Source: Phocaeicola salanitronis DSM 18170 (lineage in GTDB: Bacteria; Bacteroidota; Bacteroidia; Bacteroidales; Bacteroidaceae). From it: a DNA stretch of 19,280 nt. The first letter of the stretch is position 1; each line of letters opens with the position of its first letter. Below, piece after piece: positions 7,018 through 13,425 of the stretch. The translations under genes were made by a program, and so were the position numbers. The stretch is from positions 1 through 19,280 of the forward strand of contig NC_015168.1 of the NCBI RefSeq assembly GCF_000190575.1, given 5' to 3'. A model generated the notes under the pieces. The model saw only the letters and a program-made list of their open reading frames with translations. It was not told the DNA's origin and did not search any database.

Positions 7018-8321
7018 AGTTCTTTGACCATTAAGGGTAAATAGATAATAAATTCAGTAAACTCACCTTCTATGCTGTTGACGAAGATTTTTCCTTTGTG
7101 CGCTTCGATTACCTGCTGCACGAAATTCAGACCCAGTCCGAAACCAGACGCTTTCTTCTTGTTGCTCCTGCTTCCAGCCGCCGCCCGCTCGTATTTGTTG
7201 AAGATGCTGCGCTGATCCTTTTCCGATATGCCAAGACCATTGTCGTATATCTTGATGATGGAATAAAGGTCGTTTTTCGATGACGAGACGCGTATGTCCA
7301 CACGCTCTTTGGAATATTTGATGGAATTATCTATCAGGTTACTGAATACCTCTTCGATGTATTCCGCATCGGCGTATATCTCCGGTGTTTGCAAATCAAA
7401 CTCGAACGATACGGGCTTGTGTGATTTCACCTTGAACTTATCCGCCAGCCTGACGAGCATCGGCTCCAGCGCAATCTTTTCACACTCCATCTTCATCTTC
7501 TTGTTCTCCAGTTTCGATATGGTGAGCAGCTTGTTGGTCAGTGTCAGCAGGCGGTCCGCCTCTTCCTTGGCGACATTGAAGAATTTCTCTTTTGTCTCCG
7601 GCTTGTCATCCAGCCTTCCGCTGTGCAGGAAGCTCAATGCCGTGAATATGGTGGTAAGCGGAGTTTTCATGTCATGCACCATTGCATAGGAAAAGTCTTC
7701 ACGTATTTGAAAGATTTTTTTTTGTTTAGATACAATTTTGACTTGGTATATAATGCATCCGATAACAAAAATCATAATAATGATAGTTGATATTAAAAGG
7801 ATATTCATTCGTTCAAAAATTGATATTTGTGGATTTTCAAGAACCAGTTGTATTCCTTTTGATAAATCTACTTTTATAGGAATAACTTTGGATTCTATTG
7901 TAGTCAATGCGTTTTTTTGATTACATTTATTGTAACTTGCATAAATTTCTTCATTCTTAGGGTTTATGATTCTAATATAAAAACGATTGTTGATGTTTTT
8001 TTCCTTTAGTAAGAGATTTGTAATGGAATCAATTCTTTGAAGTGATAATTTATATCCTAATTTTGATATTCCTTCATATAGATAAGTTGACTGTGGAATA
8101 GAATCAGTGTTTGCACCACCTATTATTCGTGTTCCTTCTGGAAGTTGTTTTGCTATAATGCTTGTTTCTTTTTTTAATGCTTCTTCTATTATATTATTGC
8201 ATTCAATGAAAATGTTATTCTTAATAAGGATATAGGTATTGTTAAGCCATACATATTGCAATGATAATATAGATATAATACCTAAAAGTGTAAAGCATAA
8301 TATGAAATTATTGTATCTCAT
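7014..8321 (-). CDS. Membrane sensor histidine kinase, mosaic in composition
   Basis: This 435-residue kinase has a transmembrane helix at about 5-24, a periplasmic sensor of about 145 residues, a second helix at about 172-193, a DHp domain with the phospho-acceptor H216 (MVHDMKTPLTT), and a catalytic domain with NLIDNSIKYS, DNGLGIS and GFGLGLNF. It should phosphorylate the regulator at 6319. A start at 8360 is possible but lies upstream of a -7-like TATCTTTG (8338 to 8331), so 8321 was chosen; that leaves a very short leader. The gene is a mosaic: sequence below about 7705 (kinase core) is near half G+C, while that above (sensor and helices) is very AT-rich, like the neighbouring peptide genes. 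The sensor resembles no ligand-binding domain I can name. Confidence 0.9.
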   Translation of the reverse strand: MRYNNFILCFTLLGIISILSLQYVWLNNTYILIKNNIFIECNNIIEEALKKETSIIAKQLPEGTRIIGGANTDSIPQSTYLYEGISKLGYKLSLQRIDSITNLLLKEKNINNRFYIRIINPKNEEIYASYNKCNQKNALTTIESKVIPIKVDLSKGIQLVLENPQISIFERMNILLISTIIIMIFVIGCIIYQVKIVSKQKKIFQIREDFSYAMVHDMKTPLTTIFTALSFLHSGRLDDKPETKEKFFNVAKEEADRLLTLTNKLLTISKLENKKMKMECEKIALEPMLVRLADKFKVKSHKPVSFEFDLQTPEIYADAEYIEEVFSNLIDNSIKYSKERVDIRVSSSKNDLYSIIKIYDNGLGISEKDQRSIFNKYERAAAGSRSNKKKASGFGLGLNFVQQVIEAHKGKIFVNSIEGEFTEFIIYLPLMVKEL

Positions 8322-8343
8322 TTTTTGAGGCAAAGATAATAAA

Positions 8344-8399
8344 TAACATTTAGATAACATAGAAATAACATATAATGAATCTGTTTATTTTGATATTTG
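8344..8399 (+). promoter_or_regulatory. Triple-TAAC box and promoter of peptide 1 (site E)
   Basis: TAAC starts at 8344, 8355 and 8366 (11-bp steps). A -7-like GATATTTG starts at 8392, exactly 26 bp after the third TAAC. It differs from TAnnTTTG at one base, making it the weakest -7 box of the five. There is no TTTG at -33, as expected for an activator-dependent promoter. The box also lies directly upstream of the divergent kinase gene, whose -7-like box is at 8331-8338, so the same binding could repress or tune the kinase operon. Confidence 0.8.
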
Positions 8400-8430
8400 C
8401 AGCATCTTAATAATAAAAAATATATAGAGT

Positions 8431-8547
8431 ATGAAACAGATACAAGATTTAGAAAAAAATGAAATGATTGAAATTTTTGGTGGTGAATGGATGGTTTTAA
8501 ATGGTGAATGGGTCTATGTAGATGTAACGCGAGGAAAAGATGATTAA
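8431..8547 (+). CDS. GG-leader peptide 1, with heptad duplication in the core
   Basis: This 38-residue peptide is too short for routine gene finders. The leader runs MKQIQDLEKNEMIEIFGG, with the double glycine at 17-18 and the E-x3-I-x-GG pattern seen in all peptides here. The predicted core of 20 residues is acidic and tryptophan-rich. It contains a tandem repeat GEWMVLN / GEWVYVD, encoded by two 21-bp units (8482-8502, 8503-8523) that both begin with GGTGAATGG. The gene has its own regulated promoter right beside the kinase gene, which makes it a good candidate for the signal sensed by the kinase. A bacteriocin role is possible but the core is neither cationic nor hydrophobic. Confidence 0.75.
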   Translation: MKQIQDLEKNEMIEIFGGEWMVLNGEWVYVDVTRGKDD

Positions 8548-8567
8548 ATGATATGTATGAAAATCAT

Positions 8568-8623
8568 TAACCTAACGATAACATAAAGGTAACATAATTC
8601 CCAATAATGTTGTTTTATCTTTG
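8568..8623 (+). promoter_or_regulatory. Triple-TAAC box and promoter of peptides 2-7 (site A)
   Basis: TAAC starts at 8568, 8579 and 8590, and TATCTTTG starts at 8616, 26 bp after the third TAAC. The left part (CCTAACGATAACATAA) is identical to site B before hlyD. There is no -33 TTTG; the third repeat occupies that place, as in class II activation by OmpR/PhoB-type regulators. The word TCAGTAAAA follows the -7 box here and at site D. Confidence 0.85.
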
Positions 8624-8673
8624 CATCAGTAAAACAAACAAAGAGTTTAATAAACAATTAAATAGAAAAGCGT

Positions 8674-8829
8674 ATGAAAAAGAATGAATTGAAAACTTTA
8701 GAGATTGAAGAATTGAAAAACGTGAATGGCGGAGTAGCACCTGGACCTAACGGTGAAAGCTGTACGGAACATGGACTGCCGGATTTTTTGAAAAACACGA
8801 TCCTCTTGGATATTCTTAAACATAGATAG
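8674..8829 (+). CDS. GG-leader peptide 2
   Basis: This 51-residue peptide starts MKKNELKTLEIEELKNVNGG, a canonical Bacteroidales GG leader (GG at 19-20). The 31-residue core has a glycine/proline-rich start (VAPGPNGES), one cysteine and a hydrophobic C-terminal helix (DFLKNTILLDILKHR). It is the first gene after promoter A and heads the run of peptides. With one cysteine it could only form an intermolecular disulfide. Cleavage after GG by the C39 domain of the exporter at 13426 is expected. Confidence 0.8.
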   Translation: MKKNELKTLEIEELKNVNGGVAPGPNGESCTEHGLPDFLKNTILLDILKHR

Positions 8830-8891
8830 TGGAAGAATGGTATTTGAGAGAATTAAAAATAAAATAGTATTAACAAATAAACTTATTGTGT

Positions 8892-9005
8892 ATGAAAGAA
8901 TTGAACAAAGATGAGGACCTGTCAATTACAGGTGGGTATTTTCCTCCAACAGAGGAACAGTTGGAAAAATTGAATCCTATTGAGAGAATTATCATTTGTT
9001 GGTAA
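8892..9005 (+). CDS. GG-leader peptide 3
   Basis: This 37-residue peptide has a short, acidic leader (MKELNKDEDLSITGG, GG at 14-15) and a 22-residue core starting YFPPTEEQLEKLN and ending in the hydrophobic IERIIICW. The leader is about five residues shorter than those of the others but keeps the final I-x-GG. It lies 62 bp after peptide 2 and should share its transcript. Confidence 0.65.
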   Translation: MKELNKDEDLSITGGYFPPTEEQLEKLNPIERIIICW

Positions 9006-9021
9006 AGTAAGAATGTTGTGT

Positions 9022-9174
9022 ATGGAAAAGAATGAAATGATGCGTACTATGAGTCTGCAAGAACAACAGGAAATCAATGGCGGTGGAGCCTTGGATATTT
9101 TGATAAACCTTAAATCCGCAACTCCATTCCCGAAGTGCTACCTACATAAAGAGAAATGGACTTTTGATTCGTAA
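9022..9174 (+). pseudogene. GG-leader peptide 4, interrupted by the IS (5' part with IS-derived tail)
   Basis: The leader MEKNEMMRTMSLQEQQEINGG is intact (GG at 20-21), and the core starts GALDILI. At 9108 the reading frame enters the IS1380-type element, so the present 50-residue product ends in 22 residues coded by the IS left end (positions 9109-9171). If the IS and one ATAAA copy are removed, codon 29 is completed by 10708 and the frame runs to a stop at 10751-10753. This restores a 43-residue peptide whose core is hydrophobic and ends GRMPVYV. The restored length and composition fit the other peptides well. An upstream in-frame ATG at 9013 is possible; 9022 matches the MxKNE starts of peptides 2 and 7. 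Confidence 0.8.
9103..9107. repeat. Left copy of the IS target-site duplication (ATAAA)
   Basis: ATAAA directly precedes the left terminal repeat of the IS, and an identical ATAAA follows the right terminal repeat at 10703-10707. IS1380-family elements usually duplicate 4-5 bp. Confidence 0.85.
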
Positions 9175-9278
9175 GATAACCATTAAGTCCTCGCGTCCGT
9201 TTCAATGCGCATACCATCCCCTTACCCCATAAAGCGACTTGAGGCAATACGCAATCAGTGGCCATCAAGTGATGTAAA

Positions 9279-10566
9279 TCATCCGGAAGAAGTTTTGAAG
9301 GCTTCTGCATATGCATGGTTGTCGGTGTAGATATTCAGCACACATTGCCTTGCGGTCTTAATCCACTTGGCAGGTACTGAAATGAATTTGAAGACAAACG
9401 TCTTGATACGGCTGGTTTCCTTGAGCCCGAACTTCTTCACTTCAATCCTTTGCATGATGGCCTTGTAGAAATTGCGTATCAGTGCCGTCAGGAGCAGGAA
9501 CACGGTATTTTCCGCCATGAAGGATTTAGGCAGTCTGTCCCATCCAAACCCATTGTTCATGTCATCAAAGACGCGTTCCTTGCCACCGCGCATGTTATAG
9601 AACTCCACGATGTCCCTCATGGATGATTCGTAATCGTTGGTCAGGATGCAGCGGTATGTATATTCCCCCCTCCCACAGGTCCGGTCCACTGCCCATGCGT
9701 CTCTGTCTCTGGATTACCAGGCGATACGGTTTGCCCTTCCACTTCTCAACGAGAATGGAGTTCAACTCAAACACGATGCCGTTTATCTCTTCCTTCTTCC
9801 ACCCTCTGAGCGCGAAGATGTCATCATAGAGCGAGCAGCAGCGGTTGGCGCGTATGTAGAATGTCCTGCAATGCTTCCTGACCTCATCCACAATGTCTTC
9901 AGAGCATGAGCCGCAGTCGGCCCTGAAGCGTTTGACTGTCAGCTTCTTCTCTTCAAGTCTCTCCAAAATCCTCTTTAGCGTGTCCTTCTGGTGAAAGCGT
10001 ACATTGGTGTTGCCGTCGCTGTTCTCTATGCCGACAATCATGTCGCCGATAACGGCCACACCGGACCTGTAACCAAGAAATTTCTTGTACGTGGGCTTTG
10101 CATCGTACTTCTCCGCCTCAATGAACTGGTGGTCAAAGTCAACGTCATACTCCCCGCCCTCTTTCAACTGCCCTGTGGACAACAGGCAATTCAGGAGCAA
10201 TGTGTTGAGTGTGTCTGCCGTATTGAAATCATAGGACTTTCCGGCATCAGACGTGTATGAGATGTTTTCCCGGGTCAGTTCGTTTATTGCCCTAAGGATG
10301 GTGTCGGCGCTACAGGTGCGGAGTGTGGGGTGAAGGGAAAGATGACTCATTAAGTGGGCGGTGACATCCTCAACGCAAGAACCGCCGCAGAAGTAAACGC
10401 ATAGGAGGGAGCGGATGATTTCGCTGTATTGATAACCATAGAGTTTGCATCTCAACCCAAGTGTTGAGTCAATTGTAGAGGAGAGAAGGGAGGTAAATTG
10501 CTCCATGATTGGAAATATGCCTCCAAAAGGAGTGAGTCTTTCGGATTTTATTGCTACCTTTGCCAT
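9279..10566 (-). pseudogene. IS1380-family transposase, frameshifted
   Basis: The first frame (10566 to 9595, 323 residues) carries the N-terminal domain and two acidic catalytic regions (DVDFDHQFIEAEKYDAK and RFRADCGSCSED). The second frame (down to 9279) holds the rest, including EFYNMRGGKERVFDDMNNGF, where the catalytic glutamate is expected. The switch maps to a run of six G on the minus strand (C at 9665-9670). With five G the text reads DLWEGEYTYRCILTNDY without a break and the protein is about 428 residues. The present copy therefore lacks its third catalytic residue in one chain, unless the run is a sequencing error or ribosomes slip there. The DDE family assignment is confident. Confidence 0.85.
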
Positions 10567-10603
10567 GCCTGTTGCGGTTTTCTTTGTCTTTGGATTCGCA
10601 ACA

Positions 10604-10661
10604 CTAAGGTAAGTGAAAACGCTGACATGGCAAAAACCTGGGCAACAAAATGTTGCTCAGG
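10604..10661 (-). promoter_or_regulatory. Terminator followed by transposase promoter at the IS right end
   Basis: Read on the minus strand, CCTGAGCAACA, TTT, TGTTGCCCAGG (10661 to 10637; 11-bp arms with one mismatch) is followed by TTTTTG, a good intrinsic terminator that would stop outside transcription entering the transposase gene. The same TTTG (10634 to 10631), a 19-bp gap and TACCTTAG (10611 to 10604) make a probable transposase promoter with one mismatch in the -7 box. Confidence 0.55.
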
Positions 10662-10702
10662 AACTTATAAAAATAATTATCAATTATGTTGCGGAATTAA
10701 GG

Positions 10703-10753
10703 ATAAATACGATTGTAGACGTTTTGAATGGAAGAATGCCTGTATATGTTTAA
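10703..10753 (+). pseudogene. 3' remnant of GG-leader peptide 4 with right target duplication
   Basis: After the right ATAAA (10703-10707), codons from 10709 read TIVDVLNGRMPVYV and stop at 10751-10753. This joins in frame to the 5' part that ends at 9107. As it stands the fragment has no leader and no start codon. Confidence 0.8.
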
Positions 10754-10772
10754 TGCATTAAAATTTAATAGT

Positions 10773-10799
10773 ATGAAAGAACTGAAGTGGATGAAATGA
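10773..10799 (+). pseudogene. Possible decayed GG-peptide start
   Basis: ATG at 10773 begins MKELKWMK and stops at once. The first five codons (MKEL plus a lysine or asparagine) resemble the start of peptide 3, and the position in the peptide run is right, but no GG or core follows in any frame. It may be a remnant, or only chance. Confidence 0.25.
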
Positions 10800-10856
10800 G
10801 ATTGATTGATTGTGAGATAATTAAATTGATTAAAAATATTTAAACGGAAAAACAGT

Positions 10857-11012
10857 ATGAAAGAAAATGTATTTATGGTTGAGTTAAATCAGAAAGAAAT
10901 GAGTGAAGTAAATGGAGGAGGTATTTGGACAGAAGTGTTTAAAGCTCTTATTGCATCTTATGAGATGGCAAGTGATTTTAAGGAAGGATGGGATTCTGTT
11001 CCAGATCTTTAA
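10857..11012 (+). CDS. GG-leader peptide 6
   Basis: This 51-residue peptide has the leader MKENVFMVELNQKEMSEVNGG (GG at 20-21) and a 30-residue core starting GIWTEVFKALIASYEMAS and ending in an acidic, aromatic tail. The core should form an amphipathic helix. It is the first intact peptide after the IS. It would normally be transcribed from promoter A; with the IS in place its expression depends on read-through or on an outward promoter, and I found no convincing one at the IS right end. Confidence 0.75.
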   Translation: MKENVFMVELNQKEMSEVNGGGIWTEVFKALIASYEMASDFKEGWDSVPDL

Positions 11013-11061
11013 TTGATTTATGAAACTGATGAAAATAATTATCTATTAGAAAGGAGTATTT

Positions 11062-11196
11062 ATGATGAAGAATGAATCATATGTAGAGCTTAGTAAGAAA
11101 GAAAATTCAGAAATCTATGGTGGTAAAAGTTTTATGACTACTATAGGTGAACTTTGCCATAAGGGATGGAATGAAGTAAAATCATGGTTTCGATAA
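11062..11196 (+). CDS. GG-leader peptide 7, cationic amphipathic core
   Basis: This 44-residue peptide (43 if the second ATG at 11065 is used) follows a strong ribosome site, AAGGAG at 11051-11056. The leader ends ENSEIYGG (GG at 20-21). The 23-residue core starts KSFMTTIGELCHKGW and ends KSWFR, is cationic and amphipathic, and has one cysteine. Of the seven cores it looks most like a membrane-active antimicrobial peptide. It is the last peptide before the hairpin at 11208-11254 and the membrane protease gene. Confidence 0.75.
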   Translation: MMKNESYVELSKKENSEIYGGKSFMTTIGELCHKGWNEVKSWFR

Positions 11197-11207
11197 ATGT
11201 TAAATAG

Positions 11208-11254
11208 ATGAAGAAGATGTAGTATAAATGTGAACTTTACTATATCTTCTTCAT
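11208..11254 (+). terminator. Long hairpin between peptide 7 and the membrane protease
   Basis: Arms 11208-11224 (starting ATGAAGAAGAT) and 11238-11254 (ending ATCTTCTTCAT) pair over 17 positions, with one G-U pair and a 13-nt loop. A modest T-rich tail (TTTGGATTATTTG) follows. This should stop most peptide transcripts and let a fraction continue into the protease gene at 11270, giving high peptide and low protease levels. Confidence 0.65.
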
Positions 11255-11269
11255 TTGGATTATTTGCTT

Positions 11270-12133
11270 ATGTGTTATATTGTGAAAAAAAATAGAGTTC
11301 CATTATGGGCTGATTTGTTGATATTTTTAGTGTTTCTTTTTATTGCATCTTTGATAGGAGTAGAGAGCACATTGTCATTGATAGGTTCAACAGAATTTGA
11401 AAGTGTTAAATATTTCTTTTTGTCTACAATTATTTCTTCTATAATTGTCTTATTAGCTATTTTACTTCAACATTATGTTATAGACAAACGACCTTTAAGT
11501 GAATTGGGTTTATGTACTACTCACTTTGTATGGAAACATTCAAGTATGGTTGTTGTGTGGACGTTTATCGTGTTTGTTATTGGTTTTTTGATTTGTTTAT
11601 TAAGTGGTGATGTCTCTATTGTATCAGTATATTGGAATTTGAAAGACTTGTCTTTGAGTCTATTGATGTTTACTTTTGGTGCTTTCTATGAGGAAATTAT
11701 AATGAGAGGATATCTATTGACACGTTTATGCCGATCTGGACTAAATGTATGGCTATGTTTAATAATAACTGCAATTGTTTTCTCTGCAATGCATTTAGCA
11801 AATCCTAATGTGAATGTTTGTTCTGTTGTTAACCTCTTTTTGTTTGGGATTTTAGACGGATGTATTTTTTTATATACTAAAAGTCTATGGGTGTCTGTAA
11901 TAGCTCATTGTGCATGGAATTGGATACAAGGATCAATTTTGGGGTTTAAAGTTAGTGGTTGTGAATTCTTTCAGCCCATTATAAATTTGGATATGCCGTC
12001 TTATAATTTAGTAAATGGCGGATTATTTGGATTTGAAGGTTCTATAATCTGTACGATATTATTAATACCTTTTATTATCATTTTTATAAACCTTCTTTCA
12101 AAAAGTATTGCGAAAGACGAATTCCAGCATTAA
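11270..12133 (+). CDS. CPBP (CAAX/Abi) family intramembrane metalloprotease
   Basis: This 287-residue, multi-helix membrane protein carries the CPBP/ABI motifs: EEIIMRG with E141, E142 and R146; FSAMH with H175; and IAHCAWN with H213 and N217. All putative catalytic residues are present. Relatives in bacteriocin loci give self-immunity (PlnI/SkkI type), and others process prenylated proteins or peptides. Being last in the peptide unit and behind a leaky terminator, immunity or peptide maturation is likely (inference). A TTG at 11255 is in frame but lies at the hairpin base, so the ATG at 11270 was chosen; no clear ribosome site is visible. The gene is AT-rich like the peptides. Its stop codon is the first TAAC of site B. 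Confidence 0.88.
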   Translation: MCYIVKKNRVPLWADLLIFLVFLFIASLIGVESTLSLIGSTEFESVKYFFLSTIISSIIVLLAILLQHYVIDKRPLSELGLCTTHFVWKHSSMVVVWTFIVFVIGFLICLLSGDVSIVSVYWNLKDLSLSLLMFTFGAFYEEIIMRGYLLTRLCRSGLNVWLCLIITAIVFSAMHLANPNVNVCSVVNLFLFGILDGCIFLYTKSLWVSVIAHCAWNWIQGSILGFKVSGCEFFQPIINLDMPSYNLVNGGLFGFEGSIICTILLIPFIIIFINLLSKSIAKDEFQH

Positions 12134-12186
12134 CCTAACGATAACATAAGCATAACATATCCTCTTTTTTAGAACGGTTACTTTTG
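12131..12186 (+). promoter_or_regulatory. Triple-TAAC box and promoter of hlyD-ABC (site B)
   Basis: TAAC starts at 12131, 12142 and 12153, and TACTTTTG starts at 12179, 26 bp after the third TAAC. It is almost identical to site A over the first 25 bp. The first TAAC overlaps the stop codon of the protease gene, so the box marks an exact unit border. Transcription should start near 12193. Confidence 0.85.
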
Positions 12187-12216
12187 TCCTGTGAAAAGGA
12201 AACAGAAGTAACCGTT
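12173..12216 (+). terminator. Promoter-embedded hairpin that can stop only read-through RNA
   Basis: AACGGTTACTT (12173-12183) and AAGTAACCGTT (12206-12216) are perfect 11-bp arms, followed by a T-rich TTTAATTT tail. The left arm overlaps the -7 box of site B and lies upstream of the predicted start near 12193. RNA made from site B lacks that arm; RNA arriving from the peptide/protease unit contains both arms and can terminate. Confidence 0.6.
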
Positions 12217-12233
12217 TTTAATTTAAAAAAGAT

Positions 12234-13403
12234 ATGCTATTACCGAACGAATGGATAGAGAACAGTATCGAGACGTACATCTATCAGCACACAACGAAAT
12301 CGCAGGTGATCTACTGGGTTGTCCTGCTTGCCGTGACCGTCACATTAGTGGCACTTCCCTTTGTCTATGTGGATATCTCCGTACAGGGAAGCGGCGTAGT
12401 GAGACCGGTTGCGGAAAAGGCTGAAATCACTTCCTCCATTACCGAAATTGTGGATTCGGTATTCGTGAAGGAAGGTGACCAGGTGAACAAGGGAGATGTG
12501 ATTCTCCGGTTCCGCACCAACAATTCGGACTACAAGATCAATTACCAGACCAGCCGGTTGAACGACTGCAGCGCACAGCTTGCCGACCTTGCCTTTTTAG
12601 CGAAGGGCGAACGTCCGGAACGGTTCAGTTCTCCGGTAAGGCAGCAGGAATACGCCTATTTCATCCGGAAGAAACAGGAACTGGAAACGGCACTGGCACA
12701 GGCGGAAAAGGAATACACCCGGAACAGGACGCTTTTTGAGAAGAAGGTCATTTCGGAAGAGGAATATGACAGTTACTACTTCAAGTTGAAAAGCCAGCAG
12801 AACGAACTGGCATCGCTGGTACAGAGCCAGCTCAGCACCTGGCAGGCAGACCAGAACACCTACCGGAACACATACAACGAGATGAACTCCAGCCTGAATC
12901 AGGAGATAAAGGACAAGGACATGTATATTGTGCGCAGCCCGGTGGACGGGACGGTAGACCAGTTCTCCGGCGTGTACCGCGGAAGCAGCATTCAGGCAGG
13001 TCAGTCGCTGGCGGTTATCAGTCCCGACTCCACGCTCTGCCTGGAGGTCTATGTCACGCCGAGAAACATCGGGTTTATGAGCGTGGGTATGCCGGTGAAC
13101 GTGCAGGTAGAATCGTTCAATTACAACGAATGGGGAACGATACCGGGAAGAGTAAAGGATATATCATCGGACTTCCTGACGGACAGCCAAGGCAATTCCT
13201 TCTACAAGGTGAAATGCGAGATGGAGCGTGATTATCTCCAGCTGAAGAACGGAAGGGTAGGGAAGCTGAAAAAAGGAATGACGGTGAATGCGCATTTCAT
13301 GGTGACACGCCGTTCGCTGTTCGACCTGCTCTATCAGAAGATGGACGGATGGGTGAACCCGAAACAGTATGAGAACGAAACAATGGTAGCGAAATTAAAC
13401 TGA
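12234..13403 (+). CDS. HlyD-family membrane fusion protein of the peptide exporter
   Basis: This 389-residue periplasmic adaptor has one N-terminal membrane helix at about 25-46 (VIYWVVLLAVTVTLVALPFV). Next come a lipoyl-like half (GSGVVRPVAEKAEITSSI, VKEGDQVNKGDVILRF), a long coiled coil at about 110-225, a second lipoyl half (VRSPVDGTVDQF, VQAGQ-like SIQAGQSLAVISP) and a beta-barrel domain ending near 370. It links the inner membrane ABC exporter encoded next to the outer membrane TolC-type protein, as in type I and bacteriocin secretion. The gene is G+C-richer than the peptide genes before it. The exporter gene follows after 22 bp on the same transcript. Confidence 0.92.
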   Translation: MLLPNEWIENSIETYIYQHTTKSQVIYWVVLLAVTVTLVALPFVYVDISVQGSGVVRPVAEKAEITSSITEIVDSVFVKEGDQVNKGDVILRFRTNNSDYKINYQTSRLNDCSAQLADLAFLAKGERPERFSSPVRQQEYAYFIRKKQELETALAQAEKEYTRNRTLFEKKVISEEEYDSYYFKLKSQQNELASLVQSQLSTWQADQNTYRNTYNEMNSSLNQEIKDKDMYIVRSPVDGTVDQFSGVYRGSSIQAGQSLAVISPDSTLCLEVYVTPRNIGFMSVGMPVNVQVESFNYNEWGTIPGRVKDISSDFLTDSQGNSFYKVKCEMERDYLQLKNGRVGKLKKGMTVNAHFMVTRRSLFDLLYQKMDGWVNPKQYENETMVAKLN

Positions 13404-13425
13404 ATGGAAAAACGGAAAAAACAGA

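Larger units (their letters stand above)
9108..10702 (-). mobile_element. IS1380-family insertion sequence, 1595 bp
   Basis: The ends are CCTTAAATCCGCAAC (9108-9122) and, on the minus strand from 10702, CCTTAATTCCGCAAC, 15-bp inverted repeats with one mismatch. Both ends are flanked by ATAAA. The length of about 1.6 kb and a single transposase of about 428 residues (when repaired) match Bacteroides IS1380-family elements such as the IS942/IS612 group. The transposase runs on the minus strand. The element lies inside peptide gene 4 and is expected to be polar on peptides 6 and 7, and perhaps on the protease gene. I cannot name the exact ISfinder entry. Confidence 0.92.

Noticed and set aside
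9175..9278. Search for a further GG peptide between peptide 4 and the transposase
   Set aside because: This stretch is the non-coding left end of the IS, with no leader-like frame.
10633..10761. Cysteine-rich open frame that looks like a disulfide peptide core
   Set aside because: Most of it lies inside the right end of the IS, crosses its terminator hairpin, and is out of frame with the restored peptide 4. It has no GG leader of its own.
11255..11269. TTG start for the membrane protease
   Set aside because: It sits at the base of the hairpin with no ribosome site; the ATG five codons later is more plausible, although its ribosome site is also weak.
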